In this document: positions 5,858 to 6,957 of the stretch, in pieces | How the letters are laid out: each line of letters opens with the position of its first letter | Numbering within the stretch: position 1 is the first letter of the stretch | Source of the DNA: DATKCJ01 sp035513275 | GTDB taxonomy: Bacteria; Verrucomicrobiota; Verrucomicrobiia; Opitutales; Opitutaceae | Length of the DNA: 6,957 bases | Direction of reading: 5' to 3' | NCBI GenBank assembly: GCA_035513275.1 | Contig: DATKCJ010000419.1 | Coordinates: 1-6,957, forward strand | Translations under genes and position numbers: made by a program | Notes under the pieces: model-generated | What the model saw: the letters and a program-made list of their open reading frames with translations, nothing else | What the model was told of the DNA's origin: nothing | Databases searched by the model: none

Positions 5858-6712
5858 GCGGTTTGTAACCGTGGTGCGCGTTTTCATCTCTGAAGCGATG
5901 GCAAGCTTCCAATCCTCCGACTTTCCAGCCCCGGCCATTTCGGCGGGCTTGCGTCGCAACTTTCGCAGCAGCGCGGTCAACTCCTCGCGCCATCCCTCTT
6001 CGCGCGCTTCACGCAGTTCGGCGGCCAGCCGGCGCCCGTGTCCGGCCAACTCGCGGTTCTCCTTCACAATCTCCTTGGTGAATGACTTTGAGCCAATCAC
6101 CCAGCCCTTGGACATCTTCTCGAACTGCTGGGCTTTGCGGGCGGGTTCATCCTCGGCTAGCCACGCAAGGTATTCCAAATACTTCCTGCGGCCGGCCGTC
6201 GTGTCCGCCAGACCGCCGGCGTGTTCCAACGCCGGCAGCGGATCATACCAGGATGCCCGCTTCGCAGGATCGAAAAGCCATGAGGTGCTGGTCCACCGCT
6301 GCTTGGGCAATTCCCCCGCCACGCACAAGCGCGCGCGAACGGGATTGAGGTGAATGTAGTGGCAAAGCGGTCCGAGCCCTCCATCGGGATCGACGATCAG
6401 GCTCTTGTAGCGCCCTTGGAAGAGGTGACCTCGCTCGTCGCGCATCCGGTTGAAACGAGTAGCGAAGGTCCCCTGCAGCCAGGTCATTCCCTCAACGAGA
6501 TTCGCCCGCGGGGTGGAGACCGCCAGGTGGTAGTGGTTGGACATGATGCACCAAGCGTGCACCCGCCAGCCGGTTCGCGCACAGGCCTCGTCAAGGCACT
6601 TGAGGAACGCGGCCTTTGTCTTGTCACCACGAAAGATGTCGGCGCGGTAGTTGCCCCGGTTGAGCACGTGGTAGACGCCCTCCTCGCTCTCCAATCTCAA
6701 CGGCCGGGCCAT
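5753..6712 (-). CDS. REP-associated tyrosine transposase (RAYT, Y1_Tnp/HUH)
   Basis: The 319-aa single-strand DNA transposase is of the IS200-like Y1 superfamily, in the REP-associated group. Residues 1-130 form the HUH domain: EGVYHVLNRGN (11-21) near the start, the metal-binding HUH motif His60-Tyr61-His62 in MSNHYHLAV, FNRMRDERGHLFQGRYKS (87-104), and CHYIHLNPVRA (117-127). Tyr119 in that last motif is the likely nucleophile by analogy with the E. coli RAYT. The C-terminal ~120 residues are an extension rich in charged helices (about 195-275), ending in WLATQMHMGNMYEVSRKV (286-303), which looks like a helix-turn-helix DNA-binding segment. All key residues are present, so it may be active. 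The ATG at 6712 fits the usual MARPLR start of the family; the Shine-Dalgarno signal is poor. The 30-bp inverted repeats on both sides are its probable substrate ends. Confidence 0.92.
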   Translation of the reverse strand: MARPLRLESEEGVYHVLNRGNYRADIFRGDKTKAAFLKCLDEACARTGWRVHAWCIMSNHYHLAVSTPRANLVEGMTWLQGTFATRFNRMRDERGHLFQGRYKSLIVDPDGGLGPLCHYIHLNPVRARLCVAGELPKQRWTSTSWLFDPAKRASWYDPLPALEHAGGLADTTAGRRKYLEYLAWLAEDEPARKAQQFEKMSKGWVIGSKSFTKEIVKENRELAGHGRRLAAELREAREEGWREELTALLRKLRRKPAEMAGAGKSEDWKLAIASEMKTRTTVTNRWLATQMHMGNMYEVSRKVVAWSRHPDPSLLRHLR

Positions 6713-6744
6713 GCCCGTTCAGCACAACGCTGCACCGGCTTGCG

Positions 6745-6957
6745 TCAACCCCAAACACCAAAGCCTGACCCCGTCCCGTGCCCCCGGCGCTTTCCGACAG
6801 CGGTCAAGATGCGCTCAGGTGGAACCGCCGATCGAAACAACTTCGAAACGCTTTCTTCTTCCCGGATTTTGGCTTCGTCGATGTGGGACCGAAGAGTCGC
6901 TAGGCAGAACATCACCGTCAGCATCGAAAGGAAGACAGCCCATCCAGTGACAAAATC
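6745..6957 (-). CDS. C-terminal part of a membrane protein, truncated by the RAYT unit
   Basis: The minus strand is open from the right edge for 70 codons to a TGA at 6745-6747. It begins with a hydrophobic helix (GWAVFLSMLTVMFCLATL, about residues 5-22), then a charged amphipathic stretch (RSHIDEAKIREEES, then VSKLFRSAVPPERILTAVGKRR). This looks like real protein rather than a chance frame. The last ten or so residues and the stop come from the RAYT terminal repeat, so the native C-terminus was probably lost on insertion. The family is not recognised; the helix-then-basic-tail arrangement fits a small integral membrane protein. Codon use (CTT, ACT, GTT) is less GC-rich than in sppA, as in the membrane-protein gene at 5277-5687. 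The 5' part lies outside the window, and I could not assign a function. Confidence 0.45.
   Translation of the reverse strand, partial: DFVTGWAVFLSMLTVMFCLATLRSHIDEAKIREEESVSKLFRSAVPPERILTAVGKRRGHGTGSGFGVWG
6747..6776 (-). repeat. RAYT terminal repeat, right
   Basis: Inverted copy of 5724-5753. On the minus strand it also encodes the last residues (about TGSGFGVWG) and part of the stop codon of the truncated open frame that enters from the right edge. Confidence 0.85.

Larger units (their letters stand above)
5724..6776 (-). mobile_element. RAYT transposase unit bounded by 30-bp inverted repeats
   Basis: The transposase gene is flanked by 5724-5753 (starting GGACGGGGTCAGGCTTTGG) and its inverted copy at 6747-6776 (ending CCAAAGCCTGACCCCGTCC). 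The two 30-bp ends differ at one base (5748). The left repeat overlaps the last base of the transposase stop codon; the right one lies 34 bp upstream of its start. The repeats are not internally palindromic, unlike the REP hairpins at 2202-2274. No target-site duplication is seen, as expected for HUH/Y1 enzymes. Exact element ends are inferred from where the inverted identity stops. Confidence 0.75.

Overview
The window is high-GC DNA with tightly packed genes, apart from a lower-GC patch around 5,280-5,700. Gene content and style suggest a Gram-negative bacterium. The long-form SppA, the SufT protein and a PIG-L deacetylase with the AHQDD motif resemble proteins I associate with Verrucomicrobiota (Opitutaceae-like). 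That assignment is an inference from family resemblance; a gammaproteobacterium is not excluded.

Left part (1-4903), ordinary chromosomal genes, all on the + strand: the 3' part of a long-form signal peptide peptidase (sppA, open at the left edge); a SufT-type Fe-S maturation protein 15 bp after it; a 73-bp REPIN-like element made of two inverted hairpins; a PIG-L family deacetylase starting with TTG; and a closely spaced pair encoding an MhqO-like ring-cleaving dioxygenase and an MhqD-like carboxylesterase. The last pair matches the known mhqO-mhqD partnership for quinone or aromatic-electrophile detoxification. SppA and SufT probably share a transcript and have housekeeping roles (clearance of membrane signal peptides, Fe-S protein maturation).

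Right part (4904-6957), a mosaic of mobile and captured DNA. In order it holds: a short translated remnant resembling an IS110-family transposase (+ strand, ending exactly at the next repeat); a 141-bp repeat carrying the last ~34 codons of a RAYT transposase; a half-preserved integron attC-like site; a lower-GC gene for a four-helix membrane protein whose stop codon lies inside the attC core, as in integron gene cassettes; a second copy of the 141-bp repeat that forms the 3' end of an intact 319-aa RAYT (Y1/HUH, REP-associated) transposase; and the RAYT's right inverted repeat, which also supplies the last codons of a minus-strand membrane-protein fragment leaving the window at the right edge.

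The strongest unusual signals are (i) the cassette-like gene with its broken attC site caught between two copies of a RAYT end, (ii) RAYT terminal repeats of a different sequence family from the REPIN at 2202-2274, and (iii) an apparent gene truncation at the RAYT's right end. I saw no tRNA, rRNA, CRISPR array or convincing riboswitch.
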